The notes below the pieces were generated by a model that searched no databases, had not been told where the DNA came from, and saw only the letters and a program-made list of their open reading frames with translations. Position numbers and translations under genes: made by a program. Of a DNA stretch of 64,000 nt, positions 1-13,494 are shown piece by piece (position 1 is the stretch's first letter; each line of letters begins with the position of its first letter). The stretch is from Ailanthus altissimus (taxonomy: Eukaryota > Streptophyta > Magnoliopsida > Sapindales > Simaroubaceae): NCBI GenBank assembly GCA_946807835.1, contig OX327693.1, positions 11,301,501-11,365,500 of the forward strand, in the 5' to 3' direction.

Positions 1-516
1 ACTGTGCAAATGACCTTGGCAGCAATTGAAGAATTAAACTATTCCCTAAGTTATTGTTCAGAGAAATGTCCATAGCCTCTAATTTCTTAATGTATCAAAT
101 TATCTTGAGTGCATGGGGACTAATTGGACTACCCTCACTCAGTTTAGCCTGAAAGAGCACCTTGGTGACTCTATACAACTCGACTTGGGGTTGATCGCTA
201 AAGAGCTCATTCAAATACAGCATTATACTATTAGCACTGTCTATACGGACATGCTCCCACTGCAACTCTGTAGACATCAAAGCGAGGATGTACAATTTAA
301 CTTTTAAATCATCATCCAACCATTTCTGATATGTCTCCATTTCCTTAGGAGTGGCATCATCAGAAATACCTCTGAGCAATATTTGATCAATAACATATCT
401 GAGCCTCTTAGAATCCAGAATAATTCTGAGATTCATGAGTCAAACTGAATAATCTTCGGCGTCTTTGAGCTAGTGTGCATCCAGTATGTACACCAAGGGA
501 TTTGTGGAGGCCATTA
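1..516 (-). pseudogene. Copia gag fragment of element E1 (5' end of gag)
   Basis: This is the N-terminal part of a Copia-type gag, which would package retrotransposon RNA into cytoplasmic particles. The minus strand opens at an ATG near 516 (MASTNPLVYILDA), has stops near 470 and 440, then reads open from about 436 to 95. The stretch WLDDDLKVKLYILALMSTEL and the following LYLNELF resemble the UBN2-type gag helices of plant Copia elements. It lies downstream of an LTR and tRNA-Met primer site in the same orientation. The rest of gag and all of pol lie left of the window. In-frame stops and loss of the reading frame near 94 mark it as a relic. Family assignment is by recalled similarity. Confidence 0.7.
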
Positions 517-1639
517 GATCAAATTTTGCACAAACAAAACAAATAGAAGATGTCAGGGGAATTTGTTAAATCGCTAATAATACGTTTTAAATCATAAGTA
601 TAACAATTATATATTTTTCAATTTAAAATACCTGTTCACTGCTTTACATAATCCCGATAATCTCTCAAACGGGAAAACGATAGTTTAAACTCTTTTAAAC
701 TATACAACGAGAAATAGGTCCAATTGGAATTTACTCCAGCCCCACACTATAGCAATATTTGCCTTAGTAAACCCAACAGTTAAACAACATTTGTCAATTG
801 CATCTCAAGTAACCTTTATCTCTTGATCTTGAATACACTTTATCCTCACACTGTAGTAATATTGGATAAGTGTATTCCAGATTAACTTGTCAATTATCAA
901 ATATATGTTACTGATACTACCCTCACGCTGTAGCAATATTGGATGATACATTTGTATATATTTTTCTCATCTCATGTTTAACCGATATAGTCCAAGCTCA
1001 ATCGACCAAGTCCCTTACGCTATAGCAATATTGAAAAAAGATCGACATAACTCGTTTAATACCATATTGATTAGATGGATCAAAATAAAATATTATCTCA
1101 TAATGTAATATTTTTTAATTTGATTAAGAGAGATTTTTTTATTTTCTAGATCCCTATCTCATGAGGAGGTGATTCTCAATTAATTAATTTTTCTACATCA
1201 ACATAATTAACCCCCACCAGTAGGATTCTTATTGTGACTTTTAATATAGAAAAATTGATCCCGGTTTATAATGCAGATCGATCACTCTTATCACTACATC
1301 TCATAAACCCTACACACGTAAAATTAATTTTGAAACATTGTTCAAAAATATTGTAGCACATGAACAGTAAAAATTATTGTTCATTTGCTACTATTTAAGT
1401 GAACAGTACCTGTGCTGCAATGCAAATTACTAGCGTTGAGAGGTCGAATCCCCAGCGTCGGCCTCCGTCCATCACCACTACGACACGAATTTTAGAACCT
1501 TTAAGGCTCCAGCACGGGCTGGCCAATGCCGTAGCGGTGTGACGGTTATTGCACCCCTTTTGGCATACCAGTTTCAACACTTGAAACGCGCCATTTACAC
1601 TGAGCCTTTTTCCTCCATTCACCCAAATATCACAAAATT
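517..1639 (-). other. 5' untranslated leader of Copia element E1
   Basis: Leader between the primer-binding site and gag on the minus strand. No convincing coding sequence is visible; the open stretch at 1395-1670 overlaps the primer site and is not credible as a gene. A short motif resembling CACACTGTAGTAATATTGGA recurs four times, near 746, 848, 922 and 1012, at spacings of about 75-100 bp. Near 1350-1415 the motif TGAACAGTA appears with TGCTAC, seen again elsewhere in the window. Confidence 0.55.
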
Positions 1640-1652
1640 GGCTCTGATACCA
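1640..1652 (-). other. Primer-binding site of E1 (initiator tRNA-Met)
   Basis: Read on the minus strand this is TGGTATCAGAGCC, the usual complement of the 3' end of plant initiator tRNA-Met used by Copia elements. It begins five bases after the LTR end (AACA at 1658). It fixes the orientation of E1 as minus and shows that the adjoining LTR is the 5' LTR. Confidence 0.88.
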
Positions 1653-1657
1653 ATTTT

Positions 1658-3632
1658 TGTTGGGGATCAAATATATACGGGTATATGTATGTGAAACTGT
1701 GTTTATTAAAAAAATACGTATCTAATACATATTTAAAGCAGCAGAACATTTAAAACATACAATAAACACATAAAATATATTAATCAAATTAATATATGAA
1801 AAGTAAAGTTGAGAAATCACCAGTACGTGTAAACGTTTTACACGTATATCTTTGGAGTCCGCCAGAAGTCACACTCGTAGGCAATTCTAGTTACCAACTT
1901 GATGGGTTTAACAAGCTATAATAGTAGCTCCTTTACTCCTACACGGGATTAACCCTTTAATCCCAAGTGAATAGCCGAGAGTATCTTATTTTGCTTTTTC
2001 TCCAAAATGCAAAAATGAAACACAAAGAGAGAAAGAAGCAAATTCACTAATCTTTCCCGTTTTTCACACATATATATCTATAATATGCATAAATAAATAA
2101 TATTATATATTAAAATAATATAATTTAGCCACTATGGCCAAAAGTAATAATAAAATATAATATGCATAATAACTATCATGCATTATATATATTATATTAT
2201 GTAAATATATAATATTATAAAATAATATATTTTAATAGAGATATAATGATTATTTAAAAATTAAATAAATATAGTGTGAAATGACTATTTTGCCTCCATA
2301 AATAGTTATCAAGTATACCCTTTAGCGGGTCCCACTAAATCTTACCCCTGGGTAAACTCAACCGAAGGTCACAATGCGCCATGTATTATTTTACAATTAG
2401 TGAATAGCTATTATTGACTAATTATTGTATTTAACGCTTAAACACGGATACGCACACATTCTCATGGTAGTGCTAGATATTATTGAATTAAACAATTTAA
2501 TCCAGTATGATGCCCAGTACAATAAGAGTACACTCTATATCGTGGGACTCCCTAAGTCCACGCTCGATTCGTCAAATAGAACTATTCCATAAGTCCGTGA
2601 GCAATTCTCCACACACATGTCACAAATATTATAAATCAGCGCGTTGAACCATACAAGTTGAGGTTACAATGCATATGTATAGTCCTTCCATCATATATAT
2701 CTTGGATATGCAGAGACATAAATCAATACCATCAAATCCCTATATGCTCATCCATAAACCTATCTCCAGAATGATATTTCATTGAACAATATAAGCAAAC
2801 TCTTTGTCATATTGTTTAACCCTATGAAAACACATTTCCGAGTTAGCTGTTTATGACCTTAAGACTTTCTTAAGATGCTATCTTGGAGCATCTAGATATA
2901 TCACTCCCTATAAGAGCTAATAGATCCCATATTTGCATGCACCAGACTCCATAAGTATCGGACCATACCCAGCGACACCTAGTAGTTAGACCATGAAAGG
3001 TCTTTGACATGCGTGGAACAAAAGTATGGTGGATCACTCACAAGCCTACAATGGTGCTCAGGTCAGAGAACCACATATACTACTCAACTCAATAGGACAT
3101 TCCATTGACGGCAACATAGGATGTCTATGGGGTCCTCGTGAGTCTGCTCAGTACTCAGTTTTAACTGAATACTAGTATGCCTATATAATCTCCAAGATTA
3201 TGGTCAGCTAGGAGTGACCAACTGTACTCTACAGATTTAGACATACACTAATCTATGTGAATTAATGGGATCTACCAATAGACATGCGTCAGTAGAAATA
3301 GATCAGGAACAATATATTTGAGAACATGCTTGCATAATGATACATCCTAGCAACCTATCGCAACTCTTGCAACTATATCATTATAAGCATATTCTGAGAT
3401 TTTTGTCCCATTACAGACAATGTTCCAACTCTTGGAATATTTGTTAACTCTTAGCAATAGTTTAAACACCTTTAGACCCTATCTTAACTTCTTCAGATAA
3501 TTCAGAGTTTGTAGTGTAATAATTATTAAACTATATTATTAAAAATATAATTAGTGATATAACAAAATATACTATGTATAGATATCAAATATTTATACAA
3601 AACTAGGATGACACGTAAGCACAACCCTAACA
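1658..3632 (-). repeat. 5' LTR of Copia element E1 (about 1.98 kb)
   Basis: Bounded by TGTT...AACA: on the minus strand it begins TGTTAGGGTTGTGCTTACG and ends GATCCCCAACA, directly before the primer site. The same LTR family occurs three more times in the window (9135-11591, 15160-17474, 31024-32881), sharing conserved blocks such as CCATGAAAGGTCT near 2990. No coding sequence is present. Its partner 3' LTR lies outside the window, so its target duplication cannot be tested. Confidence 0.85.
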
Positions 3633-3806
3633 AAAGGGGCCTTAATTCTAGTTCCCTTCTTATCATTAAGTGCATAGTTTCAACCAATGATTAATTTAAT
3701 CCTCTTCACTTCTTTTAGATCAGCAACATATTTGATCTGTTACTTGCAGAGGTTTGAACTCTCAAAATCAAATGTTTCCTATCATTCCGCTTTCACAGGC
3801 CTTACT
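3633..3806. other. Short unassigned interval between E1 and E2
   Basis: 174 bp between the E1 LTR and the left end of E2. I recognise no gene. It ends in TTACT, which matches four of five bases of TTACC beyond the other end of E2, so it is continuous with the DNA at 13495 once E2 is removed. Confidence 0.5.
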
Positions 3807-4309
3807 AGTTGGATATTTAATTTAATTAATATTTACAATTTTATAAAATTAAACAATTATAGATTAACACCATACATGAATAAAAAGATACAACAATTGA
3901 AAATAGATTAAAGAAAACGTACATGTTTGAGTCATTATCGTTTATTGATTGATTGTTAACGGATTAAAAGTTAATCTTCCTCTCTATGACCTAGATTGAC
4001 AATTGTTGGCTCTCAATAGAAAGAATGTACTGTTCTCAAAATTGACTCTAAGTTAGAAAGAGGACCTAATTTTTATACACAAAATTAGGATTCTACACTG
4101 AGCCCTCCCATAATGAATTTCAATGAGACCCAAAAGCTTACACTTACCGCTCAACTGGGTTTTTACACAAAAGATGCTATAACCCAATTTAAAAGTGAAC
4201 ATTAAACATACTGGACTAATTAATTAATGGACTACATATTAACCCCCTTTTTTTTATAAAACAAAAAATTCAATAAATGTTATCCCATAATTAATAAAAA
4301 AATTTAACA
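3807..4309 (-). repeat. 3' LTR of E2
   Basis: Aligns along its whole length with 12991-13494, sharing blocks such as CTATGACCTAGATTGA and GAAAGAATGTACTGTTCT. On the minus strand it starts TGTTAAATTTTTTTATT after a purine-rich tract and ends ATATCCAACT where the partner has ATATCCAGCA. Many scattered differences show it is not recent. Confidence 0.85.
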
Positions 4310-4325
4310 TTCTTCCACTTGGGCT
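4310..4325 (-). other. Polypurine tract of E2
   Basis: Minus-strand CAAGTGGAAGAA immediately precedes the LTR start TGTTAA. This matches the usual plant Copia arrangement of a GTGGGAGA-like tract followed by TGTTG and would prime plus-strand DNA synthesis. Confidence 0.7.
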
Positions 4326-4939
4326 AATATTAATTGATTTTTACTCTTGGGTTAATAACAGAAAAAATTATGTTTCATATGACCACACCTATTAAAAGAA
4401 ATGATAGTCAATAAATAGCATATAGAAAAACTTATCCAGTCCAACATGATCTTAATATTGGACTATGATGATCTATGTGTTAATCTCAACAATATAAGAT
4501 CCTTCATAATCACGAAATAATCATATCAATATAGATCGTAAATCCAGTAATGTAGTAAGAAACCAATGCCAACATGTGATCAAAATTAATATGCATTATT
4601 TTTTATTAGTCTTAGTTACAATTTCTCAATAAAATCAAATCAATGTGAAATTGTAACAACAATTTCTTAATCAAAATAAAATTGCTTGACTTTAACAAGT
4701 CATACATCACCTATAGTTTAACATGAGAACTCAAAATAATTGTTATATGTGACATCTAAAAGTATACAACTGTAATTCTTGAGGCACAATATCTTATGAT
4801 ACCATATTGTATACTCAATTTAAAATATAATATGTAACAAAACGATGATCATTATAAAAAATTCAGTTTTACAAAATGCATATCAATATTGAGCTTTTTT
4901 TGCACAACATAATAATCAAAATAAAGGAATGTGCATAAA

Positions 4940-7900
4940 CTCCCACTAAACCAAAAAATCAAAAGATTCAATGACACCTATATTCACAATATATTTCTTA
5001 AAATCTATGGGCCTTAAACCTTTGGATAGAGGATTAGCTGACATGGACTCAGGTCTTATATGCTTAATTATAATATCTATTTTCTTTATTAAATCATTGA
5101 CTATAAGATACTTAATTTCCATATGTTTGGAATCACTACTAATTTTATTGTTCTTAGAATATAACATAGCTGCATTATTTTCACAATAAATCATAATAGG
5201 TTAAGAGATAGAATCAATAATTTACATCTTTATGATCAAATTTCTTAGCCAAATAGCTTGAGAGGATGTGCCATAACAAGCTACAAACTTATACATAGTC
5301 GAGGATGTAATTAGGTTTTGCTTAACACTTTTTCATGAAATGGTTCCACCAGCTAACATAAAGATATATCTTGAAGTATATTTACGATCGTCTAAATAAC
5401 TACCAAAATCAAAATCTGAGTATTCAACTACCTCAAGATTATCAACCTCCTATACACAAGCATAAAGTCCTTTGTTCTTTGTAGATATCTCATGACTTCT
5501 TTGCAGCAACCCAATGATTATGCCCATGTTTTGACAAATATCTACCAAGAATATTAATTATGAAGGCGATATCAAGTATCGTACATACTTGTGTATACAT
5601 TAGGCTACCAATTGGACTGGCATAAGGAACAATCTTTATAGCTTCATTTCTAGATTATTCTTGGAATGCTATTCATTGCTGCGTTTATCTCTTTTCACAA
5701 TAGGTACTTCACCTGCTATGCATGTTTGCATATTGAACCTTTTAAGCATACAATCAATATAGGCTCTTTAAGATAGCTATAAGATGTTTCAAGATCTATC
5801 ATGCCAGATCTTAATGCCTAAAATAAAAAAATGCTTTACTAATATCCTTTATGTCAAAATTAATAGAAAAAAGATGCTTGGTATCATTCAGGAGATTTTC
5901 AACTTTACTAGCAAGCCAAATATCATCGTCATAGAGTATCATAAAAATAAACTTACTCCCACTAGTTTTTATACATACGCACTGATCAAATTTATTTTCT
6001 ACAAAACCAAAAGAGGTCACCACTTTGTTAAATTTCAAGTATCATTAGCAAAAAAGCTTGCTTGAGACCATAAATAGACCTTTTCAATCTATATATCATA
6101 TTCTCTTTTCCATTTTCTTTAAATCCTTTAGGTTGAGATATGTAGACTTTCTTACTCAAATCTTTATTAAGAAATGTTGTCTTGACATCTATATGGTGAA
6201 TCTCTAAATCAAAATGAACAACCAATGCCATAATTACCCTAAAGGAGTCTTTGGTGAAAATTTGTGAAAAGTTCTTTGTGAAATCAATGCCTTCTCGCTG
6301 GGTAAACCCTTTTACAACTAATTGGGCCTTAAATCTTTTAACATTCCTTTTGTTGTCTCTCTTGGTCTTGAATATCCATTCACATCCTATGAGTTTATAT
6401 CCTTTGGAAAGATTCACAAATTCCTAAACATCATTATTAGAGACGTAGACTGCATCTCATCTCTCATAGAATTAGCCATTTATTTGCCTGATCACTATTG
6501 AGAGCTCTATAATAAGTTCTTGAGTCCACTTCTTTTCTAATGTTATACTCCATCTCTCCAAGATAAATATGGTAGTCATTGAAAATAGCAGCTCTTCTAG
6601 TTCTATGTGATCTCCTCACTTATACTTCATAAAAAGATTTATTTATGGGCTCATTGATCAAAGAAATCTCATATACAATAAGAGTTTTTTCAGCAGCAAG
6701 GGGATTGACAATATCAATTTCCTATTAAATCCCATAATCAATGATTGTACCCTTAGTGTTATTATATGAAGTACACAACAGTAAAAAAACAACATCAGAT
6801 AGTTCCACTCTTTCATATGGCTGAGAGAGAATATATTCAGCAACATCCAACTTTAAAAATTTTGCTACTTGAGACTCAACAACTCTAATGCCATGAATTG
6901 GACAATAAGAACTATATCCTTTTGAGTGACTAGGATACCCAATAAAATAATATCTAGTAGTTCTTGAACCTATATTCTTTAAACAAGGATCATAGATCGT
7001 TACTTTAGTTGGACACCCTCATACTCTGAGATGATTCAAACTAGGTTTTCTGCCCGTCCATAGTCCAAAAGGTATCTTAAGCAGTGACTTGCCGGGAACA
7101 CAGTTTAGAATATAGGTTGTTTTATTTATGGCTTCTCTCTACAAGTATTATAGCAAATTAGGTCTATTCATTATGCTCCTTTTCATTTCCATAAGGGTGC
7201 GGTTATATCTCTCAGCCAACCATTTTTTTAGGACTTCTAGGCATGGTATATTAAGCAATAATACCATTATACTATAAGTACCTTGCAAATGGAATCATCT
7301 GTTGACTAACATCACCATGTTTCCTATGATATTCACCTCATTTATTAAATCTTACAATTTTGATGACTTTCTATAGCTTTTTTTCGACCTCTGTTTGGAA
7401 GAGTTTAAATATTTCAAGAGCATTTGTCTTTTCTTTGATCAAATAATTTTAGCCATATCAAGAAAAATATCAATGAATGTAATAAAGTACTTGTTACCAT
7501 ATAATGCAGTAAAGTAAGGTCCACTGATGTCTGCATGAATAATCTTTAACACGTTCTGACTATAAGTGGCACTAATTTTCTTAATTTTTGTTAATTTTCC
7601 TCTCATAATCAATACAAACTCCTAGGTCAACAAAATCAGGAGGAGGAAGTATCCTTGATCGAATGAAGCGTTTGACTCATTTTTTAGAAATGTACCCCAA
7701 ACTTTTATGCTACAACAATAAAGATCTTTCCCTAGTCAAAGATCTTTAGCCAATAGTGATTTTAACCTTGTAGGAACGATCATATTTCTCAGACAACAAA
7801 GAAATAATTTATAAAGCCATTATATAAAACATTGTTGTTAATGACTTTAGATTCATAATTCATTTAAACTCTTTTATTTGTAAAAGTAAAAGAGTATGAA

Positions 7901-8420
7901 ACTTTATCAAGTACTAATAACAAAATTAAATTCCTTCTAAACTAAGGTATTTAGAAAACATTATCCAAAAAAAGTTGAAAAACAGAATCTAATTCTAAAA
8001 CAACAGCCCTAATGTGTTTAATGTCAATCTCAATATCACTGCCAATTCTAAATTTTGATTCTTTCTCCCCTTAGCTTCCTCAGATTTTTTATCCCCTGTA
8101 AAGTAGTTGTAACATGAACAGTAGCACTACTGTCAAGGAATCATAGATCTAAAGGAACATCAACTAAATTGGATTCAAAATAAATATAGGCAAATAACAT
8201 GCCATGTTCCTTCTTCTTCTTCTTTAGCCAATTTTTAAACTTAAAACAATATATCTTCTTATGATTATTTTTGTTGCAGTAATAAGATTTTTAGACTGTG
8301 TTATTGGTATTTCCATCATTCTAATTTTCACTTATACTTTTCTTATGAATGTGGAAGTTGGGCTTTTTAGACCTTTCATATCCCTTTTTAGTATTTAGCT
8401 TTCTAAGGGCAACAGAATGA
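4940..8420 (-). pseudogene. E2 Copia pol relic (protease, integrase, RT, RNase H)
   Basis: Degenerate Copia polyprotein on the minus strand. From 5' to 3' on that strand: a zinc-knuckle-like stretch and a protease-like SSATVHVTT near 8100-8290; integrase remains at about 7700-6900, including IGYPSHSKGYSSYCP; reverse transcriptase at 6417-5811, with IGCEWIFKTKRDNKRNVKRF, IHHIDVKTTFLNKDL and YGLKQA; a catalytic-loop equivalent LYDDDI near 5930 where YVDD is usual; RNase H at about 5300-4946, with CENNAAMLYSKNNKISSDSKH and ANPLSKGL. The order PR-IN-RT-RH defines Copia. Frames change repeatedly and stops are frequent, so no functional protein is possible. Identification is strong for RT and RNase H, weaker for protease and the knuckle. 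Confidence 0.82.
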
Positions 8421-9134
8421 GCAGACTCACTCTCGTCTCTTTTTAACCTTTAATAGTTTTCGTCTTCAATCATGCACTTAATGATCAAGTTATTCTAATT
8501 TGGATTTTATACAAGCGTCCTTCACCTAAAATGCATCTACTTATAGGCTATCCTAGGATCATCTGTACGAGCGATGTGGAATGTGACAATCTCCCATTCT
8601 TTAAGACCTCATATCCCTGTGAGGGTCAATCAATCCTCACACAGGTTTGCAATACCTAAGGAGTTACTTAGCAATGTACATTTTGATTGCCATGAGACTT
8701 AATTGGTTCGATTTTTTCCATTACCCATAATGAGCTTTTCTGAGTTTCAATGCTCTCATTAATGGGTTGTGGTGGTTAATTTTAACGTAGAGTCATGTCC
8801 ATATCAACTATTCCTAAAGCAAACTTTATATCCAAGTTTCCATCTCTTACAATTTTAACCCATTCAGAATCTCAATTGTAGCATTATTATTATTCACAAA
8901 ATAGAGATTGTATCTCAAAATTGCAACTAGATCAATTATGGGTAATAGATAGAATGCTCATATAAGCATAAGTAATACAATATACATGAGAATCAATTGT
9001 ATTATCATAAACTCCCATTTGGATAGAGTATATAATAATAAATTATTCTCTAAACAGAAAGATCAATAAAATAAAGAAAATTCATATATTTAAAAATCCC
9101 ACCTTTAGTTAGATCAACCTTTAAACCTACATAT
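8421..9134 (-). pseudogene. E2 gag relic, 3' portion
   Basis: Between the protease-like region and the solo LTR insertion, where the C-terminal half of gag should lie. The minus-strand reading is heavily interrupted and I cannot align it confidently to a gag domain; the call rests on position inside E2. The solo LTR at 9135 cuts it from the rest. Confidence 0.4.
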
Positions 9135-11591
9135 TGTTGAAATTTGTGCTTATGTGCCATCCTATTGATGTATGAATATTTCATTTTATAACATTTATAC
9201 AATACATTTTTATTAAATTACTAATTTCATTAATTTAATGATACAATGCTTGTCACGTTATAGACATTGTATGATCTGAAAGGAGTTCAGATCTGGCCCA
9301 AAGAAGTTTAGACTAGCACTAAAGGTTAACAATGCTGAGAATTATAATTACTAACAGTTAACACTGCTAAGAGTTAGTAGGTTATAAGAGTCAACAAAAT
9401 TAAAGAGTTAGAACCTTGTCTGTAATGGGATATAGACCCGAGCATACATCAGTAATAACATAGTTGTAAGGAGTTGCAATAGGTGCTAAGAAATGTTATT
9501 ATGTAAGTCTATTCTTAAACTATATATTCTTGGTCTTATTGACCGATGCAGGTCTGTTAGTGAAAACCTTTTTGATAGACTAGTATATACTATACCTAGA
9601 TGGTTGTTCTCAACTAACCACGGGCTTACCAAAAGTTCGTATCGCATACAGGTATTCAATAAAGACTGAATACTGAACAGGCTCATCGAGGACCCCAATA
9701 GACATCCATGAAGCCGTTAATGTTAGGTCCTCTCAAGTTGAGTAGTTTATGTGGTTCTTTGACTTGGGTGCCACGGTGGACTTGTGAGTAATCCTCTATG
9801 CTTTGGTTCCACATATGTCAGAGACCTTTCATGGTCTGATTGCTATGTGTCATTGAGTATAGTTCGATGCTTATGGAGTCTGGTGTACACAGATAAGGAA
9901 TCCGTCAGCTCACATGGGTGAGTTGTATATCCGGATGCTCCGAGATTGTATCTCAAAAAGATTTATGGCCATAAGCAACAAACCCAAGAAATGAGTTTCC
10001 TACAGGGTCAAACACTATCACAAAAGTGTTTGCATATATTATTTATTGAGATACGTGTCTGGAGATAAGTTCACGGATGAGCGCGTAGAGATTTGACAGT
10101 GATGATCTATATCTGTGCTCCTCTAGGATATAAATAGCGGAAGGATTATACTATACACGATAACCTTAACTTGTATGGTCTACTGTATTAATTTATAATA
10201 TTCGTGATGTGTGCATGGGACATCAATCTTGGACTCATAGAATAGTTCCATTTGACGAATCAGGTATGGACTTAGGGAGTCCCGTAATATGAAGTGTACT
10301 AACTATGCACTGGGGCAGCATACCGAATTGAATAGTTCAATCCAGTAAATTTCAACAGACTGAACATTTACTTCAATTTCCCTTGGGCCGTATACTTATC
10401 AAGACTTAAGAGTTAAGTAGATCAATTAGTTAAAAATAATTGTTGACCAATGGGATGTTGACACGTGATGCATTGTAGGCCTATCATTGTTTGACTTGTA
10501 AATTATCAAAATGATTTTCTTGTTGTACAAGAAAGATCATTATTTTATTCATTTAATTATTTATTGAATAAAATAATAATAATAATATAAGATATTATTG
10601 TTTAATAAGAGTCAAACAATCATATTTTAAAACATTATACATATGTTTCATTTGTTTCAATATGATTAAAATAAAAGAACAAAACATGAATGCATGGATG
10701 TTTAAGGGGTGGGGGCAAGATATATAATACAAGCAAGTGAAGAAATTGTTTCTTTAAAATTGCTTTGTCTTACACGGTTCAAACACACACATTAACCATC
10801 ACATATCTTTTGATTTCAATTGTTTAATGTAAACAATTATTTCAAAGACAAAACCATAAGTGAATGGTAGGACCATTATGTATAACGCAAGTAAGAAAAT
10901 TGTTTCCTTTGGTTACATAATTCGTCCAAGTGCATTCCTTCGGCTTTGGTTTTTCATTTTGTTTATTGTAAACAAATGAAGCAAAGACAATTAAAAATGG
11001 GTGTGGCAATTGTTGCCATACCATGTGAGGCCTATACTAAATAATTAGAGAGAATGCAAATGAAACAAATAAGATGAGCAAAATTGCTCATTTTGAGTGT
11101 AAGTGTTGGGCAAAGTGAGAAAGCAAGAGTGAGAAGTATTTTTTTGTGTTGGGCAAAAGTTCAAGGGTTGAACTTCTTCATCTCTTCTTTATAACTAGCC
11201 CAAGTGCTTAAGGGTTAAGAATATTATTTTAAGAGTTAAACATAAGATTTAAGAGTTAAATCTCTGCTGGAAAAGATATTATTCTAGCTTCCTCAAGCCC
11301 AAGTAGTTGAGAAACTAGAATTGTAAACGAGTTGATTCATTGCGGTGTTCTAGTTCAACAAAAATCCAAAGGCTTGAAAAGGTAATAAATTCTCAATTCC
11401 TTTGAAATTCACATTTATGAGATACATGTAAAATTTATTGTGTTTATCATTAAGAAATTAAATTTTCAACATTTCCGCTGTGTTTTATAATGTATGAGAT
11501 ACATTAAAAATGCATGTTTTAAATGATAGATACAATACTCACGTGAAAATACCATAGATTTAATTAACTCTCACTCATATTTCCTTCAACA
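9135..11591 (+). mobile_element. Solo LTR B (E1 family) nested in E2
   Basis: Begins TGTTGAAATTTGTGCTTATG and ends CCTTCAACA, and is collinear with the minus-strand reading of the E1 5' LTR, so it lies in plus orientation. The block CATGGTCTGATTGCTATGTG near 9832 is the reverse of the conserved LTR block seen at 2985, 16770 and 32280. No primer site, tract or coding region adjoins it, so it is a solo LTR. At 2457 bp it is the longest copy. The flanks CATAT and ATAAT do not give a clean target duplication. It contains no gene. Confidence 0.8.
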
Positions 11592-12975
11592 ATAATGAAA
11601 TCAATAATTCTTCAAAATTCATTGCCTTTGGAAAAATAAATTTATCAAATTATTTATCTTATATAATATTCTTCATGCTGTTTAAATTAATTTTTATAAT
11701 AACTCATTTTAGATAAGCGATTATACCAATTAATTTAAAATTTTTTCCATCAACAAAATACGAAATCAGTAAAAATCTTGCAAACTTTGATGGTTAAACC
11801 ATGGTGAAATAACCTCAACAATTTACAAGCAACATTCCAAAATTAGAAAAATTAAATAATATTTCCCTGCACAATAATGCATATTAACAACATATAAGTA
11901 TGTGATCAAACAAAATGAAGTATGATACAAAATGTACTTTCAATGATCAACAATCAATTATAATCGCATAAATTTGAACAACAATTTTGAACTATAATTT
12001 TAAATTAATTATATTAATAGTTTATGTAACTAAACTTAATTAAGAGAGTACACTAGAAAATGTTTCAATCTAGGGAGAGTGAATACTATTATCTTATTCT
12101 ATATATCAAAATAATTTCTGATAAATTTTCAGAAGAAAATCTTATCAAAAACTATTTTTCTGCCATTTAAAACACATAAATAAGTAATAATTAGTTAATA
12201 AATATTTTCCATCCTTAAAAAAATAAATTAAATTAATTACAAAAATAGTGAATGAAAACATGGAGTTAAACAAAACAAAGGAGCTGAAATGGGCCCAAAC
12301 GTGTTCTACACACTTAGGTCGTTAGTGGGCCTTACATGGTTGGGCTGGAGGTCATCTTCAACCTCTAACAGGGTCGGCTTAGGCTTAAAATTCAGGTCTT
12401 ATCAACTTGGTTCTAACTCACAATCATAAAATCCATAAAACATATATTTTTTTTGTCTAGATTTTGAGGGCTTTTATATATCACTTCAATTCTAACATAT
12501 CTAGACCTTTTAATCTCTAAAACAACGAGAAAAAACATGCCAAATTCAAAGAACAAGATCCGAATTTGTGCATTTAATGTCAAACTCAAATCTTTAAGAA
12601 TTCACAATAATTGAATTGAAATCTTGTATAAGTTTTGATCCTTAGGCAATATCTAATATTTATATAACAGTCAATTGCATAAAAATAAACTCAATCTTGC
12701 TCAATTTGGAAATATAATTTTTAATTTTTTCAGGGTTTATATTTTTCATGGCCAAAATTTCAAATTCAAAATTCTTTCAAATTACACAACCAAATTAGTC
12801 ATATAATATATCAATTTAAAGGTTGAAGCAAGATGAATAAAAACCCTATATTTGCATACTAAATCAAAGGCAAGAATCACATGAAATCATGGCAACAATA
12901 TTAGGCTGAAAATAATAAAAAATAAAAAAATAATTTGTTTCAATTTTCAATTGTAGATCCTAAATCATGTATTTT
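11592..12975 (-). other. E2 leader and degenerate gag start
   Basis: Sequence between the solo LTR and the E2 primer site. On the minus strand it should hold the E2 leader and start of gag. Stops occur in every frame and I see no clear domain; a short MNFEELLISL reading just before the solo LTR could be gag but is too short to call. Confidence 0.45.
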
Positions 12976-12988
12976 GGCTTTGATACCA
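12976..12988 (-). other. Primer-binding site of E2 (initiator tRNA-Met)
   Basis: Minus strand TGGTATCAAAGCC, one base different from the E1 site, two bases after the LTR end CCAGCA. It is complementary to initiator tRNA-Met and sets the orientation of E2. Confidence 0.85.
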
Positions 12989-12990
12989 CA

Positions 12991-13494
12991 TGCTGGATAT
13001 TTAATCTAATTAACATCTATAATATTATGAAATTAAACCATTATGGATTAAAACCATACATGAATAAAAGGATATAACAATTGAAAATATGTTATAGAAA
13101 ATGTACCTATTTGAGCCATTACTATTGATTGATTGATTATAAGCGGATTAAAAGTTAGTCTTCATCTCTATGACCTAGATTGATAGTTTGTGGCTCTCAA
13201 TGAGAAAGAATGTACTGTTCTTAATAGTTGAGTCTAGGTTAGAGAGGGGACCTAGCTTATGTACACAAAATTAGGATTTTACATTAAGCCTTCCCATAAT
13301 GGACTTCAATAAGACCAAAAAGCCTAAACTTACCATTCAACTGGTTTTCTACACAAAAGATGCTACAACCCAATTCAAAAGTGATCACTAACCATATTAG
13401 ACCAATTAATTAATAGACTCTCATTTACCCATTTTTATTATAAAATAAAAAATTCATTTAATGTTATCCTACGATTAATAAAAACTTTTCAACG
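12991..13494 (-). repeat. 5' LTR of E2
   Basis: Partner of 3807-4309; plus strand TGCTGGATATTTAATC to TTTTCAACG. The terminal G at 13494 has replaced the A expected for a TG...CA LTR. 504 bp against 503 bp for the partner. Confidence 0.85.

Larger units (their letters stand above)
3807..13494 (-). mobile_element. E2: decayed full-length Copia retrotransposon
   Basis: Two direct repeats of about 503 bp (3807-4309 and 12991-13494) flank Copia gag-pol remains on the minus strand. A tRNA-Met primer site follows the right-hand (5') LTR and a purine-rich tract adjoins the left-hand (3') LTR. The flanking pentanucleotides TTACT (3802-3806) and TTACC (13495-13499) differ at one base and are the likely target duplication. 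Its length is 9.7 kb, of which 2457 bp is a later solo LTR at 9135-11591, leaving a normal 7.2 kb. Coding regions carry many stops, so it is an old, inactive copy. Confidence 0.85.

Noticed and set aside
5784..6065. 93-codon plus-strand frame
   Set aside because: Antisense shadow of the E2 reverse transcriptase.
9130..11596. Target duplication for solo LTR B
   Set aside because: CATAT and ATAAT do not match; the boundaries rest on LTR alignment alone.
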